Shown piece after piece: positions 13,729 to 15,728 of a DNA stretch of 15,728 nucleotides; the first letter of the stretch is position 1; each line of letters begins with the position of its first letter. Position numbers and translations under genes: made by a program. Source of the DNA: Chloroflexi bacterium 13_1_40CM_68_21 (GTDB lineage Bacteria > Chloroflexota > Limnocylindria > P2-11E); assembly GCA_001917735.1 (NCBI GenBank), contig MNEO01000009.1, positions 1 through 15,728 on the forward strand. The letters run 5' to 3'. The notes under the pieces were generated by a model. It made no database searches, was not told where the DNA came from, and saw only the letters and a program-made list of their open reading frames with translations.

Positions 13729-14761
13729 GTCGGCGCGCGATGTGGCGCACGGCGGCGCGCCCCGGGGTTGGCTTGACTTCAGCGCGAATCTCGATCCTTT
13801 CGGTGTGTCACCCGACGTGCGCGCCGCGGTGGTGGCGTCGCGTTACGACACCTACGGTGAGCTGGACCCGCGCCCCGCGGAAAGACGTCTGGCCTCCGAC
13901 GCGGGAGTTCCTCGGTCGTGGGTGATGCTGACCGCTGGCGCCACCGAGGCGCTCCGGCTCGCGGCGCAGGCCCTGCTCGAGCCGGGCCAAAAAGCGCTCG
14001 TGCTCGGACCGACGTACGGCGAGTACGCACGCCTCGCCTCGTTGCAGGGCGCGGAGGTGGTGGAAGTGCGTCCCAAGAGCGCGCGCCTCGTGCCTCGGGT
14101 CGCGGCCTTCGTCACGCAGCTCGCTTCGGGGAGGTTCCGGCTCGCGTTCGTGTGCGATCCGAACAACCCGACCGGCGTGCGGCTCGCGCGCTCGCGGCTG
14201 CGAACGATCGTGGACGCGCCGCCGGCGCCGACCATCATCGTGCTCGACCAGTCATTCGCGCCGTTCTCGGGCGAGACGCTGCCGGTCGCGGAGATCGTTC
14301 GCAGCGGTCGGGTCCTAGTGGTCCGTTCCCTCACGAAGCGGCTCGCCGCGCCAGGCCTCCGCGTTGGCTACGTCGTCGCCGCGCCTGTTCTCCTTGACGC
14401 GCTCCGCGAAGTACGCGATCCATGGCCACTCTCCGCACAGGCGTGCGCGGCGGCGGCCACCGCGTCGTGGTCCCTTCCGGCCGAGGGACGCGCGACCCTT
14501 GCGACGTGGCGGCGCCGGCTCGCGGTGTCGCTGCGCGACCTGGGGCTCGCGCCGCGACCGAGCGTTGCAAACTTCCTTCTCGTCGAAGTAGGCCCATGCG
14601 CGGAGCGGCTCGTGCACGCGCTCGCGTGCCGACGGATCGCCGTGCGCTGGTGCGCCAGCTTTGGCCTTCCTGGCCACGTGCGCGTCGCCGTACGCCCGCC
14701 CGACGACCAAGATCGGCTCGTCCACGCCCTGCGCGACGCGCGTCTCGAGGTGCGCTGGTGA
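13721..14761 (+). CDS. cobC: threonine-phosphate decarboxylase / CobC-like PLP aminotransferase
   Basis: A PLP-dependent fold-type I enzyme of 346 residues. In cobamide pathways this family makes (R)-1-amino-2-propanol O-phosphate from L-threonine phosphate, the substrate of the neighbouring CbiB. The family opening HGGAP...LDFSANLDPFG (10-28) is present. The PLP-binding residues follow: NNPTG (148-152), D176 in IIVLDQSF, and the Schiff-base lysine K206 in RSLTKRLAAPGLRVGY. It closely resembles histidinol-phosphate aminotransferases; the HGG and FSANLDPFG opening plus the operon favour the cobamide role. ATG 13721 lies inside the end of cbiB (8-base overlap). The stop overlaps cobQ as GTGA. 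No kinase making threonine phosphate is visible in the window. Confidence 0.9.
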   Translation: MAESARDVAHGGAPRGWLDFSANLDPFGVSPDVRAAVVASRYDTYGELDPRPAERRLASDAGVPRSWVMLTAGATEALRLAAQALLEPGQKALVLGPTYGEYARLASLQGAEVVEVRPKSARLVPRVAAFVTQLASGRFRLAFVCDPNNPTGVRLARSRLRTIVDAPPAPTIIVLDQSFAPFSGETLPVAEIVRSGRVLVVRSLTKRLAAPGLRVGYVVAAPVLLDALREVRDPWPLSAQACAAAATASWSLPAEGRATLATWRRRLAVSLRDLGLAPRPSVANFLLVEVGPCAERLVHALACRRIAVRWCASFGLPGHVRVAVRPPDDQDRLVHALRDARLEVRW

Positions 14762-15728
14762 GGCCGCTCGCGCGCTGCGTCATGGTGCAAGGGACGGCAT
14801 CCGGGGTCGGCAAGAGCGTCGTCGCGACCGCGCTCTGTCGCGTCCTTCGCGATGCCGGCTTCCGCGTCGCTCCGTTCAAGGCGCAGAACATGTCGCTCAA
14901 CGCCGCTGTCACGTCCGCAGGCGAAGAGATCGGGCGCGCGCAGGCGGCACAGGCTGAAGCGGCGGGGATCGAGCCGCGCGCGACGATGAACCCGATCCTC
15001 CTCAAGCCGGAAGGCGAATCCCGCAGCCAGCTCGTCGTCCTCGGCCGGGCCCGCGGGAGCCTCGCGGCGCGCGAGTACTGGACGCGACGGAGCGCGCTCT
15101 GGCCCGTCGTGACCAAGGCGCTGACGGAGCTGCGCCGTGAGTTCGATGTCGTGGTCATCGAAGGCGCGGGAAGCCCTGCCGAGGTGAATCTCCGACGTAC
15201 CGAGATCGCAAATATGCGCGTTGCCCTCGTGTCCGACGCCGCGGTGTTGCTCGTCGCCGACATCGAGCCGGGTGGCGTCTTCGCTCAGGTGCTGGGCACG
15301 CTCGGTCTGCTCCGCCCGCGCGAGCGCGCCCTGGTGCGAGGCGTCATCGTGAACAAATTCCGCGGCGACCCGGCGCTCTTCGCATCCGGAGTCCGCTATC
15401 TGCGCCGGGTGTCTGGCACTCCGGTTCTCGGCGTGCTGCCGTATCTCGATGAGATGCCGGTGCCCTCCGAGGATTCGCTTTCCCTCGATCTCCCTTCGCG
15501 CGACGGCCCGCTCGATGTGGCGGTGGTGCGGTATCCGCGGATCAGCAACTTCGACGACTTCAGTGCACTCGCCAGCGCCGGCGCTCGCGTGCGCTTCGTC
15601 AGGCGCTCTCATGAGCTTGGCGTCCCCGATCTCGTGATCCTCCCCGGGAGCAAGGCGACGGTCGCTGACCTCGAATGGCTGCGCGCCACGGGCATCGCCG
15701 CTCGCGTGATCGCTCTCGTGGACGCGGG
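14758..15728 (+). CDS. cobQ: cobyric acid synthase CobQ, 3' partial
   Basis: CobQ amidates four peripheral carboxylates of adenosylcobyrinic acid a,c-diamide using glutamine and ATP. The visible 323 residues begin at GTG 14758 (GTGA overlap with cobC; GAGGTG five bases before). The P-loop-like QGTASGVGKS is at 11-20, followed by FKAQNMSLNAAVTSAGEEIGRAQ. Next come LLKPEGESRSQLVVLG and VIEGAGSPAEVNL. VADIEPGGVFA (around 166-176) is D-I-D-R-G-G-V-F-A in most homologues, an E-P for D-R change. VNKFRGDPALF, LGVLPYL and PSEDSL lead into the glutamine amidotransferase part, starting at YPRISNFDDFSAL. LVILPGSKATVADLEWL is near the right edge; the catalytic cysteine lies beyond the window. Internal ATG 14782 is a less likely start. 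Confidence 0.93.
   Translation, partial: MRPLARCVMVQGTASGVGKSVVATALCRVLRDAGFRVAPFKAQNMSLNAAVTSAGEEIGRAQAAQAEAAGIEPRATMNPILLKPEGESRSQLVVLGRARGSLAAREYWTRRSALWPVVTKALTELRREFDVVVIEGAGSPAEVNLRRTEIANMRVALVSDAAVLLVADIEPGGVFAQVLGTLGLLRPRERALVRGVIVNKFRGDPALFASGVRYLRRVSGTPVLGVLPYLDEMPVPSEDSLSLDLPSRDGPLDVAVVRYPRISNFDDFSALASAGARVRFVRRSHELGVPDLVILPGSKATVADLEWLRATGIAARVIALVDA

Noticed and set aside
14368..15612. Minus-strand open frame of 414 codons
   Set aside because: It is antisense to cobC and cobQ, which carry canonical motifs; a shadow frame.
1..15728. tRNA, rRNA, transposase, integrase, CRISPR or toxin-antitoxin genes
   Set aside because: I looked for T-loop-like motifs, inverted-repeat-bounded frames, regularly spaced repeats and small gene pairs and found none that could be supported.

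Overview
The window is GC-rich, gene-dense bacterial chromosome with short or overlapping gene junctions. It holds no mobile element, CRISPR array, rRNA or tRNA that I can recognise. The organism is probably a high-GC soil or water bacterium. A bifunctional phosphoglucose/phosphomannose isomerase, a small stand-alone SWIM protein and a lipoprotein-type cobalamin-binding protein would fit Chloroflexota, but that is a weak inference and lineage cannot be settled from this sequence alone.

Layout. (1) Positions 1-2668, plus strand: the 3' part of a metallo-beta-lactamase-fold hydrolase, an FAD-dependent amine oxidoreductase and a ComB-family phosphatase, each joined to the next by a 4-base stop/start overlap. 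(2) Positions 2665-5125, minus strand: an EamA/DMT-family transporter followed by an AAA+ ATPase with a BCS1-like Walker B. (3) Positions 5155-8638, plus strand: an Rmd-like NAD-dependent epimerase/reductase, a phosphoglucomutase/phosphomannomutase and a bifunctional PGI/PMI. Together these are parts of a sugar-nucleotide (GDP-mannose/deoxyhexose) supply route. (4) Positions 8639-10739: an intergenic stretch with a 20-21 bp direct repeat, a Nudix hydrolase, and a convergent MFS transporter. (5) Positions 10740-15728, plus strand: a small SWIM zinc-finger protein, then a cobalamin riboswitch heading btuF-cobS-cbiB-cobC-cobQ. This last group is an uptake plus late-stage cobamide assembly operon; cobQ runs off the right edge.

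The most striking signal is at the gene junctions. Six junctions are NTGA overlaps, where the last three bases are the upstream TGA stop and the first three are the downstream start. N is C three times (792, 12086, and probably 10526 on the minus strand), G twice (1991, 14758) and T once (6111). For the oxidoreductase (792) and cobS (12086) no ATG, GTG or TTG can encode the conserved N-terminus, so CTG start codons are strongly implied; default gene callers would truncate both proteins. A second signal is that the two minus-strand genes and the divergent epimerase lack Shine-Dalgarno sequences, and the minus-strand pair carry TANNNT hexamers 7-13 bases before ATG, suggesting leaderless transcripts. 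A third is an imperfect hairpin with a GCGA tetraloop between the riboswitch and btuF that would bury the btuF ribosome-binding site. I see no wholly novel multi-gene system.
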